This document shows, one piece after another, positions 32,820 through 41,100 of a DNA stretch of 64,000 bases. Both the position numbers and the translations under genes were made by a program. The stretch covers positions 682,001 to 746,000 of the forward strand of contig NZ_SOAY01000011.1 in NCBI RefSeq assembly GCF_004364165.1. The letters run 5' to 3'. The notes under the pieces are model-generated. The model had not been told where the DNA came from and did not search any database. It worked only from the letters and a program-made list of their open reading frames with translations. Each line of letters opens with the position of its first letter. Position 1 is the first letter of the stretch. This stretch comes from Maribacter spongiicola (GTDB taxonomy: Bacteria; Bacteroidota; Bacteroidia; Flavobacteriales; Flavobacteriaceae).

Positions 32820-33011
32820 ATGAGTAAAGGAACAGTAAAATTTTTCAATGACACAAAAGGATTCGGTTTTATCACTGAAGAGGGAGTTGAAAAAGACCAC
32901 TTTGTACACATTTCAGGTTTAATCGACGAAATTCGTGAAGGCGATGAAGTTGAATTCGAACTTAAAGAAGGTAACAAAGGATTAAACGCAGTGAACGTTA
33001 AAGTTATCTAA
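32820..33011 (+). CDS. Cold shock protein
   Basis: A 63-residue single cold-shock domain: RNP-1 TKGFGFI and RNP-2 HFVHIS are intact, followed by the typical basic-hydrophobic ending. The start at 32820 (MSKGTVKF) is certain; an upstream ATG adds unrelated residues. CspA-type proteins act as RNA chaperones. The C-terminus resembles that of the CSD domain of the larger protein at 17.1 kb (VSGLIDEI and KGMNAV against ISGLIDEI and KGLNAV), suggesting a shared origin. Confidence 0.96.
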   Translation: MSKGTVKFFNDTKGFGFITEEGVEKDHFVHISGLIDEIREGDEVEFELKEGNKGLNAVNVKVI

Positions 33012-33035
33012 GACATATATACTTTCAAGTTTAAG

Positions 33036-33067
33036 AAAAAGCTCTTCAGAAATGAAGAGCTTTTTTA
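33036..33067. terminator. Bidirectional terminator between the cold shock gene and the XRE gene
   Basis: AAAAAGCTCTTC - AGAAAT - GAAGAGCTTTTTT, with A- and T-runs on both flanks. Confidence 0.9.
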
Positions 33068-33068
33068 T

Positions 33069-33824
33069 TTATCGCTCATTTTTAAGTCTATCGAAATCTT
33101 TTTCTAATTGAAATAGTTTTTCTTCTAAATTAAAGTTGGTCTCTGGTAATCTGTGATAGAACACATACCTAACGCGCCACATCTCTTTTATTTCTTTAGA
33201 TTGCAATTCCACATCATCTACATTTTTGTGCTCGGCACGTAAAACATAACTATCATTGGTTATAAATAATCTTCTTAGAATGATGTTTTTATCTGTAATT
33301 ACAAAAACAAGTGTTCCATTATTTAATTTTGAGTAAACCGATGGTGGAATCAATTCGCCAATCGCTATATCTTTTGGAAACATCCCCAATTCGTTCTTGC
33401 TCATTTCTAAATTCTGTACGGTGTAAGCCCGAAATTTCTTATCAGGATTTATCGGTAGTGACAAAAATGGTAAGTCTTGAATGTAAGAATCCTTATTATA
33501 ATACTTAATATAATCGTTCTGATTTAAGGTCGTAATACAAGGTACTTTTATAAAAAATTCTTGCTCACCCAAATCTTGCTCGACAGTTAAATTTCCTTTA
33601 AATTTTAATAAATTATTTACCGTTAATTCTGTTGTTAATAGGTCATCTATAGGAATGCTAAAATAATTAGCAATTTTTATTATTGTTTCTAATTTAGGCT
33701 CACTTCTTCCTTCTTCATAAGCACCTAAAGTACCTCTCTTAAGCTCAAAGAGCTCTGCAAACGCCTGCTGACTAAGACCTTTTAAACTTCTTATCTTCCT
33801 AATGTTTTTTCCGAAGTATGACAT
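33069..33824 (-). CDS. XRE-family regulator with LexA-like C-terminal domain
   Basis: A 251-residue protein. Residues 5-60 form a Cro/CI-type helix-turn-helix (LSQQAFAELFELKRGTLGAYEEG). Residues about 90-225 look like the S24/LexA fold (PEEYIK-like region, TLVFVITDKNIILRRLF, then a basic strand), without an obvious Ser-Lys catalytic dyad, so self-cleavage is doubtful. The last 25 residues form an amphipathic coil. It is divergent from the YbjN-PspA-flotillin operon, with palindromic half-sites between, and is the likely regulator. Confidence 0.82.
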   Translation of the reverse strand: MSYFGKNIRKIRSLKGLSQQAFAELFELKRGTLGAYEEGRSEPKLETIIKIANYFSIPIDDLLTTELTVNNLLKFKGNLTVEQDLGEQEFFIKVPCITTLNQNDYIKYYNKDSYIQDLPFLSLPINPDKKFRAYTVQNLEMSKNELGMFPKDIAIGELIPPSVYSKLNNGTLVFVITDKNIILRRLFITNDSYVLRAEHKNVDDVELQSKEIKEMWRVRYVFYHRLPETNFNLEEKLFQLEKDFDRLKNER

Positions 33825-33828
33825 TTTT

Positions 33829-33847
33829 TTGCTAATTTAATTTGCAA
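33829..33847. promoter_or_regulatory. 19-bp near-palindrome TTGCTAATTTAATTTGCAA, likely XRE operator
   Basis: Only one mismatched pair breaks the symmetry. It begins 5 bp from the XRE start codon and its right half contains the -33 TTTG of the rightward promoter, so binding would affect both genes. Confidence 0.6.
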
Positions 33848-33871
33848 TTGATAAAAATATAATTATATTTG
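33841..33871 (+). promoter_or_regulatory. Promoter of the PspA/flotillin operon
   Basis: A textbook Bacteroidota promoter: TTTG at 33841-33844, a 19-nt spacer, then TATATTTG at 33864-33871. It is the best full match in the window. Confidence 0.75.
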
Positions 33872-33882
33872 TCTAACAAAAT

Positions 33883-33906
33883 TAGCAATAATTATTCAAA
33901 TTGCTA
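33883..33906. promoter_or_regulatory. Second inverted repeat, TAGCAAT-N10-ATTGCTA
   Basis: A perfect 7-bp inverted repeat with the same TTGCTA/TAGCAA half-sites as the site at 33829, placed just after the -7 of the operon promoter. Confidence 0.55.
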
Positions 33907-33954
33907 TTATTTTGAGCCAGTATTTTTTATTAACCGAATTTAAAACACAATATT

Positions 33955-34002
33955 ATGTTCATCGTAATTGTTTACATTTTAGCGTTCCTAATCTCATTTT
34001 AA
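33955..34002 (+). CDS. Possible 15-residue hydrophobic micropeptide
   Basis: ATG to TAA encodes MFIVIVYILAFLISF, an entirely hydrophobic helix. It lies in the leader of the PspA operon between the promoter and the YbjN-like gene. It may be translated and inserted in the membrane, or act as a leader peptide. It is short enough to occur by chance. Confidence 0.25.
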   Translation: MFIVIVYILAFLISF

Positions 34003-34066
34003 AAAATCACTCCAATAATATGTTGTATTATTGAATTTAAGAAACCACCTACATAAACCAACACAT

Positions 34067-34462
34067 ATGAAAAACCATTTTAATATAACCAGAGATTATC
34101 TTCTTGAATTAAACTTTAATATCGTTAAGGAAAATAGAGCAGACGGAATTTTAGTGGTGGCCAAAGAAGATTCCGGAATTAAAAATCTCATTTTAGGGGT
34201 TTCGCCACCGATATTGATAATGGAACAATTTATATTCTCTGTCCATAATCAATCTGAAAAAATCTTCAGAAACTTACTCCAGAAGAATCGAGATATTATA
34301 CATGGAGCATTTGTTTTAGACGAGACCGCAACCCGTGTCATTTTTAGAGATACATTACAAATCGAGAATATGGATTTAAACGAATTTGAGGCCAGCCTTA
34401 ATTCTTTAAGCTTATTAATGAGTGAATACTCAGATCAAATAATTGAATTTTCTAAATATTAA
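34067..34462 (+). CDS. YbjN/CesT-Tir-chaperone-like domain protein
   Basis: A 131-residue soluble alpha/beta protein. The segment VVAKEDSGIKNLILGVSPPILIMEQFIFSV and a conserved hydrophobic C-terminal helix resemble the YbjN/type III secretion chaperone fold. Such domains often precede PspA genes. The start at 34067 (MKNHFNITRD) is preferred to the upstream ATG at 34031. It is the first full gene of the XRE-regulated operon, 12 bp before pspA, and might bind an operon partner. Confidence 0.65.
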   Translation: MKNHFNITRDYLLELNFNIVKENRADGILVVAKEDSGIKNLILGVSPPILIMEQFIFSVHNQSEKIFRNLLQKNRDIIHGAFVLDETATRVIFRDTLQIENMDLNEFEASLNSLSLLMSEYSDQIIEFSKY

Positions 34463-34474
34463 AAATAAAAAATC

Positions 34475-35188
34475 ATGAATATATTTAAAAGACTATTTAA
34501 AATAGGAGAGGCTGAAACCAATTCAGCGATTGACAAAATGGAAGACCCTATAAAAATGACTGAACAGGGCATTAGGGACATGAAATTAGACCTAGAAAAA
34601 AGTTTAGAGGCACTTGCACAAGTAAAAGCACTTGCCATTCGTTCTAAGAACGATCAAGACGTATATAAGAACAAAGCAAAAGAGTATCAAGACAAAGCCA
34701 TTATCATTCTAAAAAAAGCGAACAGCGGTGAAATGGATGCTGCCGAAGCAGACAGACTTGCAAAAGAAGCTTTGATGCAAAAAGAAACTAATGAAAAGCA
34801 ATTAGAAGCTACCCAAACAGAAACCGAAAAATTTGAAGCTAATGTTAGTCAGATGCAAGGCAATGTCGAAGCTTTAAAAGCCAACATCGGTAATTGGGAA
34901 AATGAGCTTAAAACGCTTAAAGCGCGTGTTAAGGTAAGTAACGCAACCAAAAATTTAAACAAGCAAATGGCTGAATTAGATAGTACTGGTACAGTGTCAA
35001 TGCTTGAAAGAATGAAAGAGAAAATTGCACAAGAAGAAGCTTTGGCCGAGGCATATGGCGATATAGCAAAATCAAGTAAATCAATAGATGATGAACTTGA
35101 CAAAGCTGCTGATACCACTGATGCCGTGGCAGATGATGAGCTTCAAAAGTTAAAAGAACAGTTAGGGTTTAATAAAACCAAAAAATAA
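34475..35188 (+). CDS. PspA/IM30 family membrane-stress protein
   Basis: A 237-residue, almost fully helical coiled-coil protein: the N-terminal amphipathic helix (MNIFKRLFKIGEAETNSAID) and MEDPIKMTEQGIRDMK are the family signature. PspA/Vipp1 proteins assemble into ESCRT-III-like rings on damaged membranes. The second gene of the operon, followed 5 bp later by the OB-fold membrane protein. It has no recognisable PspF or PspBC partners here; membrane-repair function is inferred from the family. Confidence 0.92.
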   Translation: MNIFKRLFKIGEAETNSAIDKMEDPIKMTEQGIRDMKLDLEKSLEALAQVKALAIRSKNDQDVYKNKAKEYQDKAIIILKKANSGEMDAAEADRLAKEALMQKETNEKQLEATQTETEKFEANVSQMQGNVEALKANIGNWENELKTLKARVKVSNATKNLNKQMAELDSTGTVSMLERMKEKIAQEEALAEAYGDIAKSSKSIDDELDKAADTTDAVADDELQKLKEQLGFNKTKK

Positions 35189-35193
35189 AAAAT

Positions 35194-35904
35194 TTGAATC
35201 AACTAATAGACATATTATTTTCTGAGGTAAATATCACGCTAACATTATTGCTGATAGTTCTTATGGTATACTGGATTATTACCATGATAGGCGGTCTTGA
35301 TTTCGATATAGACGTTGATGTCGATATTGATGTAGATGCAGATATAGACCTAGACTCTGGAATAGAAGGTGGTAATCTTGATTTTGAAGATATCTCCAAT
35401 ACCGAAGTCAATCAAGATGATGTATTGGGCAAAAGGCGAAGACCACTTAAATGGTGGCAAATTTTCCTTATCTATTTCAACTTCGTGGGTCTGCCTTTCA
35501 TGTTCACGTTCACGTGCTGGATATTTGTTTGGTGGTTGATAACGACGATCTTAACTACTTTGACGTTTACCTATGATAATTTTATTGGCTTCATTATAAT
35601 GATAGCAGCTCTTTTTCCGGCTTTGTTCGTCAATAAATTGTTTACCACTCCGTTTAAGGGCTTTTTTAAGCAATTGAACAAAGATGGTGATGCACCAGTA
35701 GATTTTTTAGGTCGAGAAGCAATTTTATTATCTAACATCAGTGAAGACAAAATGGGTAATGCAGAAGTGAAAGCAGAAGGTAACAGTCATTCAATTTACG
35801 TTAAGTCTTTAGACAAAAAGCCATTAACATATGGTAGTACGGTTTTAATCATTAAAAGATCTGCGGATCATACATACTTTTTAGTTCAATCATATAATCA
35901 ATAA
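35194..35904 (+). CDS. YqiJ/NfeD-like membrane protein with OB-fold and acidic stretch
   Basis: A 236-residue protein with a TTG start. A membrane helix (15-33) is followed by an unusual stretch with Asp at every second residue from 36 to 54, then two or three further membrane segments (about 88-140) and a C-terminal OB-fold (about 160-236). NfeD/YqiJ proteins pair with flotillins; in E. coli yqiJ sits beside yqiK. The gene here also precedes a flotillin by 7 bp. The TTG start is chosen because no ATG precedes the first helix in frame. Confidence 0.8.
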   Translation: MNQLIDILFSEVNITLTLLLIVLMVYWIITMIGGLDFDIDVDVDIDVDADIDLDSGIEGGNLDFEDISNTEVNQDDVLGKRRRPLKWWQIFLIYFNFVGLPFMFTFTCWIFVWWLITTILTTLTFTYDNFIGFIIMIAALFPALFVNKLFTTPFKGFFKQLNKDGDAPVDFLGREAILLSNISEDKMGNAEVKAEGNSHSIYVKSLDKKPLTYGSTVLIIKRSADHTYFLVQSYNQ

Positions 35905-35911
35905 ATCATTT

Positions 35912-37978
35912 ATGGAATCCATCTTTTCAATTATCGGTATAGGTCTAGGGATTATCCTCTTCCTTATCATCGTTTATTTTGCAATTATTGCAATGTTCTA
36001 CAAAAAAGTTCATCAAGGTCAAGCCTTGGTAAGAACCGGATTTGGAGGAACTAAAGTAGCAACCGACAAAGGTCTTTACGTTGTACCAGTATTTCATAGG
36101 GTCGAAATAATGGATATTTCTGTGAAGAAAATTCAAATCGAAAGACTCGCAACGGAAGGACTTATTTGTAAGGATAACATGCGTGCCGATATAAAAGTGG
36201 CATTCTTTGTTAGAGTAAACAATGAAGTTGATTTTATTAAAAAAGTAGCACAAACTATTGGTGTTCAACGAGCATCTCGTCAAGAAACATTAGAAGAACT
36301 TTTTGAAGCTAAATTTTCTGAGGCTTTAAAAACAGTTGGTAAAAAGTTTGATTTCATTCAATTATACGAGGCTCGTAGAGAGTTTAGAGATGAAATTGTA
36401 GATATCATCGGTACAGACCTTAATGGGTATACTTTAGAAGATTGTGCTATTGATTATCTAGAACAAACCGCTGTTGCGCACTTAAAAGCTGATAATATTC
36501 TTGATGCAGAAGGTATCAAAAAAATCAACGATTTAACTGCCGCTCAAAATGTGCAGTCAAACCTTATCAAGCGCGATGAGGAAAAAACCATTCGTAAGCA
36601 AGATGTTGAAGCACGTGAAGCTATTCTAGAACTTGATAAGCAATTAGCTGAAAAAGAAGAACAGCAAAAAAGAGAGATTGCGAATATAAAATCTCGTGAA
36701 GAATCTGAAACTTTAAAAGTAGCTGAAGAAGAATTGTTAAAGTCAGAAACTGCACGTATTGCAACTCGCGAAAAAGTGAAAGTTGCCGAAGAAAACATGG
36801 AGCGTCAAATTATTGTTGCTTTAAAGAATAAACAACGTACCGATGCTGTTGAAACGGAAAGAGTTGAAAAAGACAGACTTTTAGAGGCTACAGAAAGAGA
36901 AAGAGTAGTTACTCTTGCACAGATTGAAAAGGAGAAGGTAGTTGAAGTTGAGAAGAAGAACATTCAAGATGTTATTCGCGATCGTGTTACTCTAGAAAAA
37001 GGGGTAGTGGAAGAGCAAGAAAACATGAAAGACATTCAAGCTTTTAAAACTGCCGATAGAGATAAGCAAGTAAAAATTACTATTGCAGAAGCGAATGCGC
37101 AAGAAGACCTAATTAAAACGATTAAGGCCGCAGAAGCTCAAAAAGAAGCTGCTAAGCAAAAAGCTGAAGAGATTAATATAGAAGCTTTAGCACATAAAGA
37201 AGCTAGTGAAAAAGAAGCCGAGGCTCGTAAGATCTTAGCGGAAGCTCAAGCAAAAGAAGAAGCAACTGTGGGTATGTCTGAAGCGCAAGTGATGCATGCT
37301 AAAGCTGATGCCTACGAACGTGAAGGAATTGTACAAGCAATTATCATCGAGAAAAAAGCAAAAGCTGAGGCTGTAGGTATTGAAGCTAAGGCAGAAGCGA
37401 AACGCAAAGACGGATTGGCAGAAGCTGCTGTTATTAAAGAAAAAGCTTTAGCAGATGCCGCTGGTATAGAAGAGAAAGCTAATGCGATGAAGAAATTAGA
37501 TGGCGTTGGTAAAGAGCACGAAGAATTTAAATTACGTTTAGATAAAGAACTACAAGTAGATCTTGCCCATATCAATATTCAGAAAGATATAGCAGATGCT
37601 CAGGCACAAGTTATTGGTGATGCATTAAAAGCTGCTAAAATTGATATTGTTGGTGGTGAAACAATGTTCTTTGATCAAATTATCGGACAAATTACCAGAG
37701 CTAAAGGCTATGATAGATTGGTAGCAAACAGCACGAACATACAAGATGTAAAAGATGCTATTTTAGGTAGTGATGATGTTAAAGGCAACTTATTGGAGAA
37801 GGTAAAAGAATTCGCTGATAAATACGGAATTTCATCTGAAGATCTTAAAAATGTAACTATTGCCAATTTACTGATGGACTTAAAAGCAAAGTCCAACGAT
37901 AATGAAGAGCAAACACTTTTTAGCAACCTATTTAATCTTGCAAAAGGATTAGGTATGGGCGATAAAAAGCTGAAGTAA
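35912..37978 (+). CDS. Flotillin family (YqiK-like) SPFH protein
   Basis: A 688-residue protein with an N-terminal membrane helix (6-28), an SPFH domain (about 35-210; KIQIERLATEGLICKDNMRAD) and a long coiled coil (about 215-560) rich in Ala, Glu and Lys, then a short globular tail. Flotillins form large cages that organise membrane microdomains. The length and the coiled coil fit YqiK. The AAA+ gene follows 158 bp later; a perfect 9-bp inverted repeat lies in the gap. Confidence 0.92.
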   Translation: MESIFSIIGIGLGIILFLIIVYFAIIAMFYKKVHQGQALVRTGFGGTKVATDKGLYVVPVFHRVEIMDISVKKIQIERLATEGLICKDNMRADIKVAFFVRVNNEVDFIKKVAQTIGVQRASRQETLEELFEAKFSEALKTVGKKFDFIQLYEARREFRDEIVDIIGTDLNGYTLEDCAIDYLEQTAVAHLKADNILDAEGIKKINDLTAAQNVQSNLIKRDEEKTIRKQDVEAREAILELDKQLAEKEEQQKREIANIKSREESETLKVAEEELLKSETARIATREKVKVAEENMERQIIVALKNKQRTDAVETERVEKDRLLEATERERVVTLAQIEKEKVVEVEKKNIQDVIRDRVTLEKGVVEEQENMKDIQAFKTADRDKQVKITIAEANAQEDLIKTIKAAEAQKEAAKQKAEEINIEALAHKEASEKEAEARKILAEAQAKEEATVGMSEAQVMHAKADAYEREGIVQAIIIEKKAKAEAVGIEAKAEAKRKDGLAEAAVIKEKALADAAGIEEKANAMKKLDGVGKEHEEFKLRLDKELQVDLAHINIQKDIADAQAQVIGDALKAAKIDIVGGETMFFDQIIGQITRAKGYDRLVANSTNIQDVKDAILGSDDVKGNLLEKVKEFADKYGISSEDLKNVTIANLLMDLKAKSNDNEEQTLFSNLFNLAKGLGMGDKKLK

Positions 37979-37996
37979 ACTACACCTGAGGTAAGT

Positions 37997-38037
37997 CCAC
38001 AAAATATTCTTGAGTGAATAACTGTGAAATTTTGTGG
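37997..38037. other. Inverted repeat in the flotillin/AAA gap
   Basis: CCACAAAAT (37997-38005) and ATTTTGTGG (38029-38037) form a perfect 9-bp inverted repeat with a 23-nt loop. There is no T-run, so it is not a normal terminator; it could be an mRNA-processing site or an attenuator between the flotillin and the AAA+ gene. Confidence 0.4.
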
Positions 38038-38136
38038 CAAACCTTGAAGTGTTAACATCCCTATTATCGATTAAGAGCTTTGAAATGAGTGATTTAAAGT
38101 AAATTATTAATGTAATATTAAAGTCTAGTTACTTTT

Positions 38137-41100
38137 ATGGCAGAAGAATCCCGAACAGACAAAACGGAAGAACATATTTTAGATGGTGGTACTTATGATG
38201 TAATTAAGAATCGTCTGCAGAAGCAGAAAGAATTATTACAGAGTAAGCTCATCGAACTAAATAATGATAGAAAAACCGTATTCGGCTCATTAGAAACAAA
38301 ACTTATTGCAAATGCCAGAATCAATACAGAAAACAACTGTATTGCACGCGACATTGTTTCTTTTGGTGATACTTGTTTGTTCGGGTACAATGTTCATTTC
38401 GGACTCAGAACCGAGATTACTATTAAAGACGTTTTTAGTAGTTTCACTTTTACAGACAACAGTTTTAAAGCTGCTAGTCTTGATTTTTTAGAAGATGAAA
38501 CTTTCAAAACAGATTTTACCAACTTATATAAATACTATAGAAATACGATATTTTCCAATTTTGCCATCATCGGAAATTATCTTCTTATGGTTTTTCAGTT
38601 AAGCGAAAGTCCAACTGATATTAAGACCTTTAAATGGTTATTGGTCGATAATGCTTTAAAATATATTGATAACCGTAGTGAACAAGAATACCGATTTCCG
38701 GTTCAACAAGAATTTAAATGGCAAGAAGCTACACGAGATATGCAACGTTATGGTGTTCATCCTCATGTATCTATCAAAGACCGTGTTTTTGTAGAAACTA
38801 TTGGTGGTGATCTTACCATAAAAATTGAAGATAATACTGCTGAAGGCAAAGGTATTTTAGATGAACCTGTAGAGTACGCTGATCAAACTCTTGATGATGG
38901 TCAGTATCGTTTTGGAGATTTGGGTAATCTCTTAATATTAGAAATAAAACCGTTTCAAGAATCGCCTCGCTACTTTGTATTTAATGACAAAATGAAGGAG
39001 GTTCAGAAAATTGAATCCGTTAAAAATGCCTGTATTTTATTGCCAGATGACCAGGGAATTATTTTCCCAACGGGCTATTATTTACAAACAGGGGAGTATC
39101 ACATTTTTGATAATTCCATTCCCAATGTAAAATTTCAGGAACGTATTGTTTCCCCGAACGGAGAAGATTTTTTATATGTTTTTTATTCTGCTGCCGAAGG
39201 GCTTTATAACCTTATGTCTTATAACATCATAAGTCAGGTTATTAAAACTCCTATCATTTGCAACGGATTTACCATTTTAAAAAATGGTGAGCTTTGTTAC
39301 TTTAAAACAGAACAAGAGCAAACCAAACATCATGTCGTTCAAATTTGGCAAACTCCTTATTTAAAAGGAGATTACGTGCCTTCTCAACATGAAGATACAC
39401 TGCTATATAAAATCGGGAATAAAGATATTGTAAAAGCTATGGCAGAAGTCAATAGCTTAATTACATTGTTAAATAAAAACGATAATTACGCCGGATTATA
39501 TAGTGATATTGCAAAGTTCTCGAAAGATATACTAGATGCGTATTATTGGCTGCCTGAGCCAGATACACATCAATTAAACGAGCCTATTGAAGAAATCAAT
39601 AAAGCATCTAACGCTGCTATTGATGAGTTTGAAAAGGTAGTACAACTTCGTAAAAACGCTCAAAATCAGTCTAAATTAATACAGAAAAACTCAGAAGAGT
39701 TATTTAGTAAAATTAAAAGTACCTCATTTAAAAGTATAGATGAGTTTGTCGCATTACTTACAAGATTGCGATTTTTAAGAGGCGAAGCTATTTCACTAAA
39801 AGAAGTGAGGTATATTGATGTAGAGTATTTAGAGGCACTCGAGATACAAATAGCAGAACAGACGAAGAAAATATCTGAACGTTGTGTTCAATTTCTTTTG
39901 AATCCGAATGCGCTACAACCGTATCACAATGCTTTAAACGAAAAGAAGGAGTTTATTGCCAAGGTTGAAAAAGTAATTGAAGCCAAAGAGAAAGAAGAAG
40001 AAATTAATAAAATCAGTGCCGATCTTGAAATGTTGATCGATATTGTTTCTAATTTAGACATTGAAGACACTGCGCATTCCACCAAAATAATCGATGATAT
40101 TTCATTGATTTTCTCTACTATAAATGAGCTAAAAGCTGCTTTAAAAAACAAGAGAAATTCTCTTGGTATATCTGAAGCCAAGGCAGAGTTTGCCGCTCAG
40201 TTAAAATTGATTGATCAAAGTATCATCAATTATTTAGATATGGCATCTACACCAGAAAAGTGTGATGAATATCAAACAAAAACATCTATTCAATTAGAAG
40301 AGCTTGAGGGTAAATTCACCGATTTTGAAGAGTTTATTGAAACTATCATTGAAAAGAGAGAAGAGGTATATGCTGCTTTTGATGCTAGAAAAAATTCTTT
40401 AATTGAAAAGCGGAATAAAAAATCTAGTGCATTAGCAAATGCATCTGGCAGAATACTAAAAGGTGTTCAGAAAAAGGCACAGAGTTTTAATTCTGCTGTT
40501 GAAATCAATGGTTATTTCGCTTCAGATTTAATGATCAATAAGCTTCGCGATATTATTGCTCAATTGCAAGAGCTTGATGATAGCGGTAAAGCAGAAGAGA
40601 TTGAAACCCAGTTAAAGACTGCTAGAGAAGATGCCCTTAGAAAGCTAAAAGACAAACTAGATCTTTATGAAGACGGTGACAGTGTAATTCGATTAGGAAA
40701 ACACAAATTCGGAGTTAATAAGCAACAGTTAGACTTAACTATTGTTTTTCATAATAATGTACTTAACTATCATTTGACAGGTACCGATTTTTACAAGGAG
40801 CTGAACAATGAAGCGTTCGTTAAAAATCGCCATCTGTGGGATCAAGAATACGTTTCGGAAACCGATGACATATATCGTGCTGCATATTTAGCATATAAAA
40901 TATTTACAAATTTCACTGAAGATGATTTGCTTCCGCTAAGTGAAGAAGAGCTTTTGAAAGTTGTTCAAGAACAAAGTAAAAATGATTATTCTGAAGGTTA
41001 TATCAAAGGTGTTCATGATGTAGATGCATCAAGAATATTAAGGCTTTTAGTACATAAACACCATGAACTAGACTTGCTGACATACCGACCAGAAATTCGT

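Noticed and set aside
36544-36798. Antisense ORFs within the flotillin coiled coil (and at 37312-37575, 37708-38058)
   Set aside because: Ser/Ala/Phe-rich antisense translations are the normal shadow of Glu/Lys/Ala-rich coding DNA on the opposite strand.
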